NCBI GenBank assembly: GCA_023384415.1
Contig: JAHDWJ010000003.1
Span: 124,001-188,000 of the forward strand
DNA length: 64,000 bases
Origin: Anaerolineae bacterium
GTDB lineage: Bacteria > Chloroflexota > Anaerolineae > Promineifilales > Promineifilaceae
Reading direction: 5' to 3'
In this document: one piece after another, positions 26,648 through 36,164 of the stretch
How the letters are laid out: the number at the start of each line of letters is the position of its first letter
How positions within the stretch are numbered: position 1 is the stretch's first letter
Notes under the pieces: generated by a model
The model's input: the letters and a program-made list of their open reading frames with translations, nothing else
What the model was told of the DNA's origin: nothing
Database searches by the model: none
Made by a program: the position numbers and the translations under genes

Positions 26648-27784
26648 ATGAAAAGTTGTGACATGGTTTTAGGCATTGATGCCAGCCGGGCGGTCACAAC
26701 AGAGCGCACGGGCACAGAAGCGTACAGCCTGTACCTGATTCGTGCCCTGATTGAGCCTGCGGCCGCAGCGGGCATAAAGCTGCGACTCTATTTCAACCAA
26801 CCCACTCCCCCTGGACTGTTCGCGGCCGCACCCCACATTGAACAAGTGATCATCCCCCTGCCCCGTCTATGGACACATCTACGGTTAGCCCAGGAGCTGC
26901 ACCGCCGCCCGCCAGATATTTTTTTTACCCCCGCTCATGTGATCCCCCTGACTTATCGCGGCCGCGCCCTGGCCACCATCCACGACCTGGGCTACCACTA
27001 TTTTCCCCAGGCCCATCCGCTCAGTCAGCGTCTCTACCTGCACTGGAGTACCCAACACAACGCCCGCCGCGCCTCTCACATCCTGGCTGACTCCCAGGCC
27101 ACCAAGAACGATCTGATTCACGTTTATAAGACCACTCCCGAGAAAGTGACCGTCGTTTATCCCGCCTTGCCATCGGGAAGTGAGCAGTTAGCCGTAAGCC
27201 GTGAGCAGTTACTCGCCCACTCGCCCACTCGCAAACTGGCAAACTCCCCCTACTTCCTCTACCTCGGCACGTTGCAGCCACGCAAAAATTTGGTAAGACT
27301 GGTAGACGCCTTTGTCCAGAGTGGGGTTTCCCATCATCTGGTGTTGGCCGGCCGCGTCGGTTGGTTAGCGCAGGAGTTACTGGCCTTTATTAAGCAGCAG
27401 CCCGTTTCCGTTCAGGGGCGTATCCATCTGCCTGGTTATGTGTCTGAGGCAGAAAAAGCTGACCTGTTGCGGGGTGCGGCCGCTCTGCTTTATCCGTCGC
27501 TATACGAAGGGTTCGGCTTTCCCATATTAGAAGCCCAGGCAGCAGGCATCCCGGTACTGTGCGCCAACAGCAGCTCCCTGCCCGAAGCAGCCGGAGATGG
27601 GGCGCTCCTGGTTGACCCGCTAGATACAGCGGGTATGGCCGCCGCCATTTATCGTCTGGCGAACGAGGCCCCTTTATGCCAGGACCTGGTTGAGCGAGGG
27701 TATGCCAATGTGAAACGGTTTAGCTGGGAGGACGCGGCCGCGAAAATAATAGCCATCTTACAACAAAGGCTGCTGCTGGTTTAG
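26648..27784 (+). CDS. Glycosyltransferase, GT4 family, with repeat-derived insert
   Basis: About 378 residues. ATG 26648 is taken as start (26663 possible). VLGIDASRAVTTERTGTEAY is the donor-side first strand; PPDIFFTPAHVIPL and ATIHDLGYHYFPQAH are typical of GT4 mannosyl- and rhamnosyltransferases; YLGTLQPRKNLVRLVDAF opens the second Rossmann domain, and ALLYPSLYEGFGFPILEAQA carries the catalytic E(x7)E. The inter-domain linker holds about 25 extra residues (SEQLAVSREQLLAHSPTRK) encoded by a genome-wide intergenic repeat. Its end overlaps the end of smc on the other strand by 27 bases. Confidence 0.88.
   Translation: MKSCDMVLGIDASRAVTTERTGTEAYSLYLIRALIEPAAAAGIKLRLYFNQPTPPGLFAAAPHIEQVIIPLPRLWTHLRLAQELHRRPPDIFFTPAHVIPLTYRGRALATIHDLGYHYFPQAHPLSQRLYLHWSTQHNARRASHILADSQATKNDLIHVYKTTPEKVTVVYPALPSGSEQLAVSREQLLAHSPTRKLANSPYFLYLGTLQPRKNLVRLVDAFVQSGVSHHLVLAGRVGWLAQELLAFIKQQPVSVQGRIHLPGYVSEAEKADLLRGAAALLYPSLYEGFGFPILEAQAAGIPVLCANSSSLPEAAGDGALLVDPLDTAGMAAAIYRLANEAPLCQDLVERGYANVKRFSWEDAAAKIIAILQQRLLLV
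27178..27252 (+). repeat. Short-word repeat inside a glycosyltransferase gene
   Basis: Words GTGAGCAGTTA, GCCGTAAGCCGTGAGCAGTTA and CACTCGCCCACTCGC repeat through 75 bp in frame with no stop. They are the same words as in the intergenic tracts at 1475, 24477 and 49851. The protein segment falls between the two GT-B domains, where extra length is tolerated. Confidence 0.85.
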
Positions 27785-30700
27785 ATATTCTTCTGGCTTG
27801 ACAGATAACGCCTGGCTCACACTGTCCGACCCCATACTAATGCCGTACAAGACATCAGCAGCCTGGACAGTGCCCCGGTTGTGGGTGACGACGATGAACT
27901 GAATGGTGTGACTCATTTCGTCCAGGACATCCCGGAACCGATTGACGTTGGCCTCATCCAACATAGCGTCTACCTCGTCTAAAACACAAAACGGCGTGGG
28001 AGACACTTTGAGCAGGGAAAAGATGAGCGCGGCCGCAGTCAATGACCTTTCTCCCCCTGATAACAACGCCAACCCCTGCTCCCGGCGGCTGGGCAACCGG
28101 GCGATAATATCCACTCCGGTCAGGCTCAAATTATCCGGCTCCGTCAACACCAACTGGGCCGATCCTCCGCCAAACAGCCGCTTAAACATATCCCCAAAAA
28201 CGGTATTCACCTTTGTCACTGTCTCAGCAAAGGCTCGTGAGGTCAGCACATCCAACTCCGCAATAATATGGCGCAGTTGGCTCTCCGTGCGGGTCAAATC
28301 ATCTACCTGGGTAGTCAGGAAATCAAACCGCCGCTGCGTCTCTTCATACTCCTGGGGCGCATCCGGGTTGATGGCCCCCATCCGCTGCAATTGGGAGCGC
28401 AGTTGGTGAATGTTATCATCAATCTCATCGGGCAGCTCGGTGATGATGGGCAGCTCTTCAACCACCTCTTTCATTGGCAGAGGGGTAGCCCCAATCTGAT
28501 CCTCATCATAGCTCAGCGCCACCACCCCCAAATCTGCCTTGATGCGCTCTTGCAGGCCGGTGATCAAGTTTTCTTGCTGGCTAAAGGCGACCCGAGATTG
28601 AGTGTATTGGGTTTCTAATTCGTGGGTTTGTCGCTGCTGCTGGGCCACCTGCTGCTCCAGCCGGGCTAACTGCTCATAAAGTTCGCGGCCGCGTTCCTGC
28701 AGCGGTTTTAAGCGTAAATGCAGCCCATCTAACTGCTCCTGTAACTGCGTAAGCTGGCTCTGCTCTGAGGCCAAATCTAACTGCGCCTGCTGATTTTGCA
28801 GCCGGGCCAACTGCTCTTGCAGCCGGGCCAACTGGGCTTCTACCTGGTTTAGGGTGGTGCGGCGGCTGTCTACCACCGCCTGCCGCCCGGCGACAATGGT
28901 ACGGGCTGACTCGCTCTTTTGCCGCCAGCTTTCCCGCTGCTGCTGCCCCTCAGCAATGGGGAGCAATTGGTAACGAGCTTGCCAGGTCGCCAGATCCTCA
29001 GTGAGCTGCGTTAACTGGCCTTGTCGCTGGCTGATGGCTGTTTGAGTATCCGTCAGCCGTTGGCGCAGGGTAAGCAGCTCTTGTTGGTAGGCGGCCGTCT
29101 GTTGATTGAGATACGCCTGCTGCTGTTTGCTCCGTTCCAGAGTACGCTGGTGATTGCTCACCCCCTGCCGTGCCCGCTGGCTTTTCTGTTCCAGATAACG
29201 CCCCTCGCTGGTCAGTTTATCTGCTGCTTCCTGGTGGCTTTGGATAGTATTCTCATGGCTGGTGGCGATGGTTTGCAGCTCCTGTAACTGGTGACGCGCC
29301 TCTTCTAAGGCGGCCGCGGCCGCACGCCACGCTTCTTCACGGGCCAAAATGCTCTGCTGTGGATCACTGGCCGCTCGTTCCACCACCCCACCGGCCTGAA
29401 CCAACACCCCATCCAGAGTGACAGCCAGGTAGCCTGGGGGGAGCTGCCAGGCGATCTGGTAAGCGGCCGCACTGTTTTCCACCAGCAGCAGATGGCCTAA
29501 CAACGCCTGAGCCACCCCCTGGGCTACCGAGTCTACCTGCACCAGATCAACCGCCCACCCCACAACACCCACCTCTTGCTCACTCCCTATTGCTAACTGC
29601 TCATGGCTAACTGCCCATTGCCCCCTGCCCGACACGGCTGCGACCAATGCCGTCTGCTCCTCGGCCAAAAGCGACCACAACGCCGCTTCTTCTTCCAACA
29701 GCACCGTATTAAGCTGATGGCCCAACGCCCCTTCAATAGCCCGCCGGTATACATCGGGGATGGTCAGGAATTGAGCCAGGCGACCAACGATGGCTGCTCC
29801 GGTTTTGAGGTTGCTTTCGCGGTGACGCATCTGCGCCAGCAGTTCCACCCGGCTTTCCAGGCGGGCAATCTCATTTTGCTGCCGGTTCAATTGGGCGGTA
29901 TGGGCGGCACTTTCCTGGCGAAGCTGCTTCAACAGCCGGTGTTGGCTCCGTTGGGCTTCTTCAACCGCCTGCTGCTGCTTTTCCAGAGCCGCCAACTCCT
30001 GGCGGCCCTCATCCAGGGCAAGTTGGCTCTGGCTGATCTGTGTTTCCAGCCGGGCAAGCTCTTGGGGGTCAGGGGCTTGCCGCTCCCGCTCGGCCAGCCG
30101 CTCCTGTAATTGGCTAAACCGCCCTTCGGCCTGGGCCAGCTCTGTTTGCGCCTGTCGCTGGGCTTTTTCTGCCTGGCTGAGGGCCTGCCTGGTCTGGTCA
30201 ATGGTTGTTTGCTGAGCCTGGAAGCTGGCGTTGAACTGTTGTAACTCTTGCCGGACGATCTCTTGTTCGGCCTGGGCGGTCTGTAAATCGGCGAGGGCTT
30301 CGTTGAGGGCCGCGGCCGCAGCTTCACGCTGTTCTTGCAGGCGGGGCAGCTCTGCTTCCAGGTCACGCCGCTGCCGCTGAATGAGGGTTTGCCGCTCTTG
30401 CAAAACAGCTACCTGGCGGCCGCTCTTGTCTAACAGGTCCCGCAGCCGGTCTCGCTCTTCTTCCTGGCCGCGCCGCTGCTGCTCTAACTCGCCAATGGCC
30501 CGCCGCTTGTCGTCAATCATCCCCTGGAGCCGGAGCAGGGCCGCCCGGCTTTCTTGCCACAAATGTTCACTATCTGCGGCCGCGACCCGGCTGGTGCGTA
30601 GTTTCTTCTTGGCTTGTTCCCATTGGAAGCCATACCATTGCCGCAGCAGATGGCGTAAATCTTTGGCTACCTGCTCATAATTTTGCGCCCGGTTGGCCTG

Positions 30701-31321
30701 CCGCTTTAGCGACCCCAGGCGGGGTTGAATTTCGGCCAGAATATCATGCACCCGCTGTAAATTGTGCTGCGTCTCCTGTAAGCGGCGCAAAGTCTCGGCC
30801 CGGCGCACTTTGTAATGGCTGATCCCGGCCGCTTCCTCAAACAATGCCCGCCGCTCTTCTGCTCGCAGGGAGAGGGCACGGTCAATCAACCCCTGGCCGA
30901 TGATGGTGTAGGTTCGTTCGGCCAGGCCGCTCTTGGCCAGCAGCTCCTGGACATCCCGCAGGCGCACTTTTTGCCCGTTGAGCAAATATTCATTTTCGCC
31001 AGAGCGGTAGGTGCGCCGCCCGATTTCCACTTCGCTGTAATCAATGGGCAGCCAACCGCTACTGTTGTCCAGGGTGAGAATTGCCTGAGCCATGCCGGCT
31101 CGCGGCCGCTGCTGGCTGCCGGCAAAAATCATATCCACAGAGCGTTTGCCCCGCAGTTCGCCGTAACTTTGCTCCCCTAGCACCCAGCGCAGGGCATCTA
31201 CCACATTGCTCTTGCCGCTGCCATTCGGCCCGACAATCGCCGTCAGCCCGGCATCAAAAACAAACTCCGTCTTACTGGCAAAGGTTTTATACCCCTGGAG
31301 AACCAATCGTTTTAGTTTCAT
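27758..31321 (-). CDS. smc: Chromosome segregation protein SMC
   Basis: About 1187 residues from ATG 31321 ([19 protein letters not shown]). The N-terminal head has Walker [19 protein letters not shown]. Long Gln/Glu/Arg-rich coiled coils flank the hinge (about residues 505-665). The C-terminal head has the signature [19 protein letters not shown] and Walker [18 protein letters not shown] with the D-loop. SMC homodimers with ScpA/ScpB condense and segregate the chromosome. The hinge contains an unusual stretch [16 protein letters not shown] coded by a short-word repeat. Length is typical of the family. At least nine GCGGCCGC copies lie in the gene, most in the coiled coils. Confidence 0.97.
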   Translation of the reverse strand: MKLKRLVLQGYKTFASKTEFVFDAGLTAIVGPNGSGKSNVVDALRWVLGEQSYGELRGKRSVDMIFAGSQQRPRAGMAQAILTLDNSSGWLPIDYSEVEIGRRTYRSGENEYLLNGQKVRLRDVQELLAKSGLAERTYTIIGQGLIDRALSLRAEERRALFEEAAGISHYKVRRAETLRRLQETQHNLQRVHDILAEIQPRLGSLKRQANRAQNYEQVAKDLRHLLRQWYGFQWEQAKKKLRTSRVAAADSEHLWQESRAALLRLQGMIDDKRRAIGELEQQRRGQEEERDRLRDLLDKSGRQVAVLQERQTLIQRQRRDLEAELPRLQEQREAAAAALNEALADLQTAQAEQEIVRQELQQFNASFQAQQTTIDQTRQALSQAEKAQRQAQTELAQAEGRFSQLQERLAERERQAPDPQELARLETQISQSQLALDEGRQELAALEKQQQAVEEAQRSQHRLLKQLRQESAAHTAQLNRQQNEIARLESRVELLAQMRHRESNLKTGAAIVGRLAQFLTIPDVYRRAIEGALGHQLNTVLLEEEAALWSLLAEEQTALVAAVSGRGQWAVSHEQLAIGSEQEVGVVGWAVDLVQVDSVAQGVAQALLGHLLLVENSAAAYQIAWQLPPGYLAVTLDGVLVQAGGVVERAASDPQQSILAREEAWRAAAAALEEARHQLQELQTIATSHENTIQSHQEAADKLTSEGRYLEQKSQRARQGVSNHQRTLERSKQQQAYLNQQTAAYQQELLTLRQRLTDTQTAISQRQGQLTQLTEDLATWQARYQLLPIAEGQQQRESWRQKSESARTIVAGRQAVVDSRRTTLNQVEAQLARLQEQLARLQNQQAQLDLASEQSQLTQLQEQLDGLHLRLKPLQERGRELYEQLARLEQQVAQQQRQTHELETQYTQSRVAFSQQENLITGLQERIKADLGVVALSYDEDQIGATPLPMKEVVEELPIITELPDEIDDNIHQLRSQLQRMGAINPDAPQEYEETQRRFDFLTTQVDDLTRTESQLRHIIAELDVLTSRAFAETVTKVNTVFGDMFKRLFGGGSAQLVLTEPDNLSLTGVDIIARLPSRREQGLALLSGGERSLTAAALIFSLLKVSPTPFCVLDEVDAMLDEANVNRFRDVLDEMSHTIQFIVVTHNRGTVQAADVLYGISMGSDSVSQALSVKPEEYLNQQQPLL
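29572..29631 (-). repeat. Short-word repeat inside smc (hinge)
   Basis: On the minus strand the words GGGCAGTTAGC, CATGAGCAGTTAGCAATAGG and GAGTGAGCAA are read in frame as [18 protein letters not shown]. They match the AGCAGTTAG family of the intergenic tracts and the insert in the neighbouring glycosyltransferase. Confidence 0.8.
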
Positions 31322-31344
31322 ACGCGGCGGGAGTATAGCCAAAG

Positions 31345-31545
31345 GATAGATGATTGGCGATTTATGATTGACGATTTGACGATTGGTACAATGGCTGGTC
31401 AGGGGTAAAATCCATTTGTCCAGTTGTCTAACCAGAGAAACAGTAAAAGGTCAGCATAGGTAATCAAGGGGGGGACATAGAGGAGTTAGGGAAACCCACT
31501 CAGTCCTCATCCCTCAATCCTCAGTCCTCACCCCTCACCACTTTC
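31345..31545. repeat. Short-word repeats upstream of smc and of the next gene
   Basis: Near 31350-31385 the words ATTGGCGATTTATGATTGACG and GACGATTTGACGATTGG recur; near 31500-31540 the words CAGTCCTCATCCCTCAATCC and TCAGTCCTCACCCCTCACC recur. Both families appear elsewhere in the window (6045, 9575, 42055). Confidence 0.7.
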
Positions 31546-31563
31546 TGAAAAGGAGTAAAGCCC

Positions 31564-32718
31564 ATGTCTACCATCTTTAATTATCAGTTTGCCGGGCGGC
31601 AGGGACAGTTTGATGTTGGTTGGCAACATGCCAACTGGTACGACTTCAAGAATATCCATGTGCCTATTGATCACCTGGAAGGGAAGCCGGTCCATTGGCT
31701 GTATTGGGAAGCTACGGGCGCAAGTTATTATGCCGATAACTCCCCCTGGAACCAGTTTAAATCCCCAGAGCAGATTTTTCGCTGGAAGGATCATTTACCC
31801 GCCCATGAACACAGTACCTTGCTAAACAGCATCGGCCAGGGCTATAACTGGTTTCATGGCAACAGCCCGTTCCATTCTCGGCTGGCCCGCCCCACCGTGT
31901 TAAGCAAAGGGCAGGTGGAGCTGACGTTTACCTTTTTTGCTGATTGGTATAAATGGGAAGATGGGAAGCGGCCGCTAAACGAAGTGGGTGATCCCCATCA
32001 TGCCCGTGTGGAGATGCACCTGGTAGATACCGGCCTCAACGAAGCCCCAGATTGGGCGGCCATGGATGAGCCAGAAATTCGGGCTGCCCACCAGCGGTTG
32101 GGCCATATTTTAGCCCAACTGCCCGGCCGCCATGAGCAGTGGCATACAGTCAGCCCCACCGTCGGCCCGACAACGGTCAGCCGCCAGGTTGCCGTGCCGC
32201 GAGATGGGTTGTATCTGGTCGTTTTTGGGGCGATGGCGGTCTGGGCTATTCCTGGTGGGTCTGGCCGCAATGGGTTGTGGGGGCATGGGATGCAGGCCAG
32301 AGCGGTTGTGACCACCCCACCAACGCCCCCGGTTGTGCCAACACCCCCCACACCGCCAACCCCACCGGCCCCGCCCCCCTCTTCAGGCACAACGATTAAA
32401 CAGATTTATAAGCCATACCCGGCTCAGGAGACAACGATTATTTTGGCCCCGCCGTTACGCAGCCTGACTGCCGCCCAGAAAGCCACCTTGTTTGAACTGG
32501 CGGAAAAGGGCATCCCCTTGCCGGGCGGCGGCCGCACTGCTGGCGAGCATCCCATCACTACCAGCCATGATTTCTTTTTCTACAATGTCACCAATGGCAA
32601 AGAGGGGACGGTAGGGTATGTCCTGTGGGGTGAACAGATTGGCACCGGGCTGAACCGGGAGTGGGTAGCCCAAAACGTGCCCCAGGCATTACCCCGAGTG
32701 CGGTTTGTGCAAGGGTAA
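31564..32718 (+). CDS. Unrecognised two-domain protein with Pro-rich linker
   Basis: A 384-residue protein with AAGGAG nine bases before the ATG and no signal peptide. Residues 1-240 form a Trp-, Tyr- and His-rich beta-type domain (FNYQFAGRQGQFDVGWQHAN, VHWLYWEATGASYYAD, VELTFTFFADWYKWEDG). A Thr/Pro linker of about 30 residues (TPPVVPTPPTPPTPPAPPP) leads to a C-terminal domain of about 110 residues (LRSLTAAQKATLFELAEKGI, VGYVLWGEQIGTGLN). No family was recognised. The aromatic-rich first domain could bind carbohydrate, but that is a guess. It is followed by another unrecognised gene on the same strand. Confidence 0.7.
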   Translation: MSTIFNYQFAGRQGQFDVGWQHANWYDFKNIHVPIDHLEGKPVHWLYWEATGASYYADNSPWNQFKSPEQIFRWKDHLPAHEHSTLLNSIGQGYNWFHGNSPFHSRLARPTVLSKGQVELTFTFFADWYKWEDGKRPLNEVGDPHHARVEMHLVDTGLNEAPDWAAMDEPEIRAAHQRLGHILAQLPGRHEQWHTVSPTVGPTTVSRQVAVPRDGLYLVVFGAMAVWAIPGGSGRNGLWGHGMQARAVVTTPPTPPVVPTPPTPPTPPAPPPSSGTTIKQIYKPYPAQETTIILAPPLRSLTAAQKATLFELAEKGIPLPGGGRTAGEHPITTSHDFFFYNVTNGKEGTVGYVLWGEQIGTGLNREWVAQNVPQALPRVRFVQG

Positions 32719-32861
32719 GTTTGCGTGAACTAATAACTTTAGTAAACCCCACAGTCTATCTTTAGATGGTAGGTATTTATAACGCTTGATTGTAGTCAGC
32801 AGCCTGACAACTCTTTATGCTAAAAAGAGTTTCAGGCTGTTGCTATATCAAGGAGCTTACC

Positions 32862-34541
32862 ATGATCGATCATACACGTATCGCCACTGGGTTTGATGTG
32901 GAACTGTTATTGGGTGGAAATTATTTCTTAACTATTTTTCAGGGAGCTTATGATGCCGGTTTCATTTCCACCAACATGAAAACGGAAGAGAAGCAGATAG
33001 AGACAGGTAATCCTGCCGTGCAGCGCAGTGAGCATTATCTCATCGAGATTGCTAAACCATCCAGTTTAACCATATTAACCGATGAGCCAGAGGCAGATAT
33101 GGAGATCACCATACCAATTACCGCCACCAAAATGGTAACTGAGAATGGCGTCTTAACTCCAGGAGAACCTATATCTACCGCTATCACTATTCGCCTGGAT
33201 ATAGCTTTTACGAGTACAGAACTAATTATCGCTTATCACTCACTTGGAGATATCACACAAATCTTTTTAGAAGCCCTGGTGGGAGCCGAGGGAGTAGCTG
33301 TTATAGATGATTTACTCACGGAGAAGTTAAACCAACAATTTCCTTTGAACCTGGTGGCTGATGGGGTTGAGATGGCCCCGCCACTTAAAATCCGAGGGAG
33401 TGGAGGGTTTCAATCTGCTTATGGCTTTTACTTGAATCTAACGGATATTAAAATTGCCCCCCAGTCTGGCCCGTCGGAGAATACATTTATTGGGCGAGGC
33501 AATGTGAACGCGGCCGCGTCTTTTCTACCTACCGATAAAGATATTGCCATTGGTCTGGCCCCGGCCACCTTTAACCGGCTGGCTAACCATTTGTGGCACA
33601 CAGAATTGACCGTTATCGCCGAGGATGGCACCGTCTCTCATCCAGTTATGGATGAGGGTGAGGTGGTTGGGCAGTATAAATCTATAACCATTGAACCAAT
33701 TAAGGAAGGGGTCATTGAGGTAACTATTAAATCTCGCATCTTTCTAACGGCCTGGCCCGATGCCACGGTTACCGCAGTTTTCCATTTACAATCCCGCGTA
33801 GAAGACCACAATTTACGGTTCAACCTGGATTTAGTAAAGTTCAATGTGAATACAGGGCTGCTAGGGGATCTACTGGCTTATCTGCTTGGCGGGGGATTAG
33901 GGGTTATCCTGCTGGAGATATTTGAATTCGCCGCACAAAGGCGTAACCAGGGAGATGCTGAATCGGAAGGTAAAAAAGCCAATGTGGCGGCCATGTTCTC
34001 AACCATTCCCCGCAGCCTACATCTGTTTGATGATACCCGTGATCCCTTGTTTGTTGGTGAATATTATGTTGTTAACCAGTTTAGCGAAGCGCAGATAGAT
34101 GAGGCAGGCATGAGTTTTGTGGGGCAGGCTGCGATAGCTACAGCTAACCGTCCGCTGCCTGTCCAGCTTGTAGGAAGGCAGCGGGGCAGTGGTGAAGGAA
34201 GTTGGAATGGGCTAAGATCGTTGACTTATCGCCTTAATAACAGCGGCCAGGAAATCACCCTGACAATTCCAGAAGTGATGACCCGTGTCGCCCGTCAGCA
34301 GTTACAATCCCATCTGCGTCTGAATTTAACCCATATCCGACGTCGGAAAACGGTGGTCAAAGAGATGTTGTTTGATACCGGAGTAGATTTTTTAGTATCG
34401 GAAATGGCCAATTTACAGATCAACACGATTGCCGGTGTTCATGGCTACCAATTTATCCGCCCCCGAAATGCCAACCCTTATTTTCGGGCACGGGCTGACA
34501 AAGATCATGAGAACAATCTTGAATTACTCCCCAAATTTTGA
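32862..34541 (+). CDS. Unrecognised 559-residue protein, possibly TULIP-like
   Basis: Start at ATG 32862, with AAGGAG eight bases upstream; the 15 codons before it are rejected. There is no signal peptide. Two long beta/helix modules are visible: FDVELLLGGNYFLTIFQGAYD opens the first and IAIGLAPATFNRLANHLWHTE the second. Alternation of amphipathic strands with such 'xxFNxLxxxLWxxG' helices recalls TULIP/BPI-like or P-47/OrfX lipid-binding proteins, a tentative idea. One hydrophobic stretch (LLAYLLGGGLGVILLEIFEF) lies near residue 340. Only one GCGGCCGC copy occurs in 1.7 kb and the base composition is more AT-rich than its neighbours. Confidence 0.65.
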   Translation: MIDHTRIATGFDVELLLGGNYFLTIFQGAYDAGFISTNMKTEEKQIETGNPAVQRSEHYLIEIAKPSSLTILTDEPEADMEITIPITATKMVTENGVLTPGEPISTAITIRLDIAFTSTELIIAYHSLGDITQIFLEALVGAEGVAVIDDLLTEKLNQQFPLNLVADGVEMAPPLKIRGSGGFQSAYGFYLNLTDIKIAPQSGPSENTFIGRGNVNAAASFLPTDKDIAIGLAPATFNRLANHLWHTELTVIAEDGTVSHPVMDEGEVVGQYKSITIEPIKEGVIEVTIKSRIFLTAWPDATVTAVFHLQSRVEDHNLRFNLDLVKFNVNTGLLGDLLAYLLGGGLGVILLEIFEFAAQRRNQGDAESEGKKANVAAMFSTIPRSLHLFDDTRDPLFVGEYYVVNQFSEAQIDEAGMSFVGQAAIATANRPLPVQLVGRQRGSGEGSWNGLRSLTYRLNNSGQEITLTIPEVMTRVARQQLQSHLRLNLTHIRRRKTVVKEMLFDTGVDFLVSEMANLQINTIAGVHGYQFIRPRNANPYFRARADKDHENNLELLPKF

Positions 34542-34662
34542 AGAATTTGTAACCATCTTCTCAACAAGTCTGGGCAAACCCTCGGAAGGCTTTTGTAATG
34601 GGCAAACTCTTAAGTAAAACCTTCGCAAGACTACATGGTTTATTGAGAAGTTACCTGATTGA

Positions 34663-34691
34663 TTGACAAAATTAATTTTTTATCGTATTGA
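34663..34691 (+). promoter_or_regulatory. Promoter-like pair facing the repeat array
   Basis: A perfect TTGACA (34663-34668) and a weaker TATTGA (34686-34691) are 17 bp apart, just upstream of the first repeat unit and reading into it, toward gnd. Confidence 0.4.
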
Positions 34692-34696
34692 CAACA

Positions 34697-35174
34697 ACGG
34701 ATTAAGAAGGGAACTGATTTTCCCAAAGAAACCCAATATCCGTCTATTTCTCAATCTGTTGTTGTCATTCTGAAAATGAGATTTATGAGACAACAGGAGA
34801 AGTTACATTTGTAGCCACTAAACGGATTAAGAAGGGAACTGATTTTCCCAAAGAAACCCAATATCCGTCTATTTCTCAATCTGTTGTTGTCATTCTGAAA
34901 ATGAGATTTATGAGACAACAGGAGAAGTTACATTTGTAGCCACTAAACGGATTAAGAAGGGAACTGATTTTCCCAGAGAAACCCAATATCCGTCTATTTC
35001 TCAATCTGTTGTTGTCATTCTGAAAATGAGATTTATGAGACAACAGGAGAAGTTACATTTGTAGCCACTAAACGGATTAAGAAGGGAACTGATTTTCCCA
35101 GAGAAACCCAATATCCGTCTATTTCTCAATCTGTTGTTGTCATTCTGAAGGAGAAGTTATATTTGTAGCCACTA
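34697..35174 (+). repeat. Array of four 125-bp tandem repeats, noncoding
   Basis: Units begin at 34697, 34822, 34947 and 35072 with an exact 125-bp period; the last unit lacks about 20 bp. Units are nearly identical; units 1-2 read CCCAAAG where units 3-4 read CCCAGAG. Each unit can fold into two hairpins: ACGGAT with ATCCGT enclosing GGGAA/TTCCC, and TGTTGTC with GACAACA enclosing TCATT/AATGA. The missing piece in unit 4 removes the 3' arm of the second hairpin. No frame is open across the array. Confidence 0.9.
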
Positions 35175-35246
35175 AGCGCCAGGACCAAAATTTCAACGTG
35201 CCCAGAATCAATGCTGGCAGCACACGCACAAGAGGAGTAAAACAAT

Positions 35247-36164
35247 ATGGAATTAGCAATGGTCGGTTTAGGCAAAATGGGAGCAAATATGACCAAACGG
35301 CTGCTTCAGGGGGGGCACCGGGTGGTGGTGTCAGATTTAGATGCCGAAGCGGTAGCCGCGGCCGCGGCCGCTGGAGCCGTTGCCGCCGCTTCTCTGACTG
35401 AGTTACCCGACTTGTTGACCGCTCCCCGCGCCATTTGGGTCATGGTCCCGGCTGGTGGCCCCACCGAAAAAGTCATCTCCACCCTGGCCAACAGCCTCAG
35501 CCCTGGCGATATCATCATTGATGGTGGCAACAGCAATTACAAAGAAACCATGCAGCGGGCCGCCGTGCTGGCGGAAAAGGGGATTCATTTTGTAGATGTG
35601 GGTACCAGTGGGGGCGTTTGGGGTCTCAGCGAAGGGTACAGCATGATGGTTGGCGGCCGCGATGAAGCCGTAACCCATTTGCGGCCGGCCCTGGAAACAT
35701 TAGCCCCCGGCCCTGATTTTGGCTGGGGACATGTTGGCCCCAGCGGGGCCGGCCACTTCGTAAAAATGGTCCATAACGGCATCGAATACGGCCTGATGCA
35801 GGCTTATGCTGAAGGGTTTGAGATCATGCAAGCCAAGAATGATTTCGGGTTAGATTTGCACCAAATTGCCGAAATCTGGCGTTTTGGCAGTGTGGTGCGC
35901 TCCTGGCTGCTCGACCTGACAGCCAACGCCCTGGCCGAAGACCAGAAATTAAGCGACATTCGGGGCTGGGTGGCCGACAGCGGTGAAGGGCGTTGGACCG
36001 TGTTTGAAGCGATTGACCTGGACGTGCCGGCCCCGGTTATCACCGCTTCCCTCATGGCCCGCTTTGTTAGCCGCCAGGATGAGAGTTATGCAGCCAAGCT
36101 GCTGGCGGCCATGCGTAATCAGTTTGGCGGCCACGCCGTTAAAAAGGTGGCTGACCATGTCTGA
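35247..36164 (+). CDS. gnd: 6-phosphogluconate dehydrogenase, short (NAD-type GndA)
   Basis: A 305-residue protein. MELAMVGLGKMGANMTKRL is the NAD(P)-binding motif; IIIDGGNSNYKETM and VDVGTSGGVWGLSEGYSMMV are substrate-site motifs; GAGHFVKMVHNGIEYGLMQ holds the catalytic Lys and Asn. The length of about 300 residues marks the short class, usually NAD-linked, rather than the 470-residue form. It makes ribulose 5-phosphate and CO2. It starts a gnd-zwf-pgl operon; its stop overlaps zwf by 8 bases. A double GCGGCCGC produces the Ala run VAAAAAAGAVAAAS at residues 35-50. Confidence 0.93.
   Translation: MELAMVGLGKMGANMTKRLLQGGHRVVVSDLDAEAVAAAAAAGAVAAASLTELPDLLTAPRAIWVMVPAGGPTEKVISTLANSLSPGDIIIDGGNSNYKETMQRAAVLAEKGIHFVDVGTSGGVWGLSEGYSMMVGGRDEAVTHLRPALETLAPGPDFGWGHVGPSGAGHFVKMVHNGIEYGLMQAYAEGFEIMQAKNDFGLDLHQIAEIWRFGSVVRSWLLDLTANALAEDQKLSDIRGWVADSGEGRWTVFEAIDLDVPAPVITASLMARFVSRQDESYAAKLLAAMRNQFGGHAVKKVADHV

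Larger units (their letters stand above)
34542..35246. other. 705-bp noncoding region holding the 125-bp repeat array
   Basis: AT-rich and without a credible gene. It holds a weak inverted repeat (TTCTCAA near 34558 with TTGAGAA near 34643), a promoter-like pair, the four-unit array, and an AGGAG before the gnd start. Confidence 0.7.

Noticed and set aside
29603..30109. 168-codon plus-strand open frame
   Set aside because: Antisense to the SMC coiled coil; no protein family features.
34697..35174. CRISPR array
   Set aside because: Units are 125 bp and directly adjoining with no variable spacers; no cas genes nearby.
35983..36156. N-terminal extension of zwf
   Set aside because: It is an out-of-frame shadow of gnd; the family N-terminus starts at 36157.
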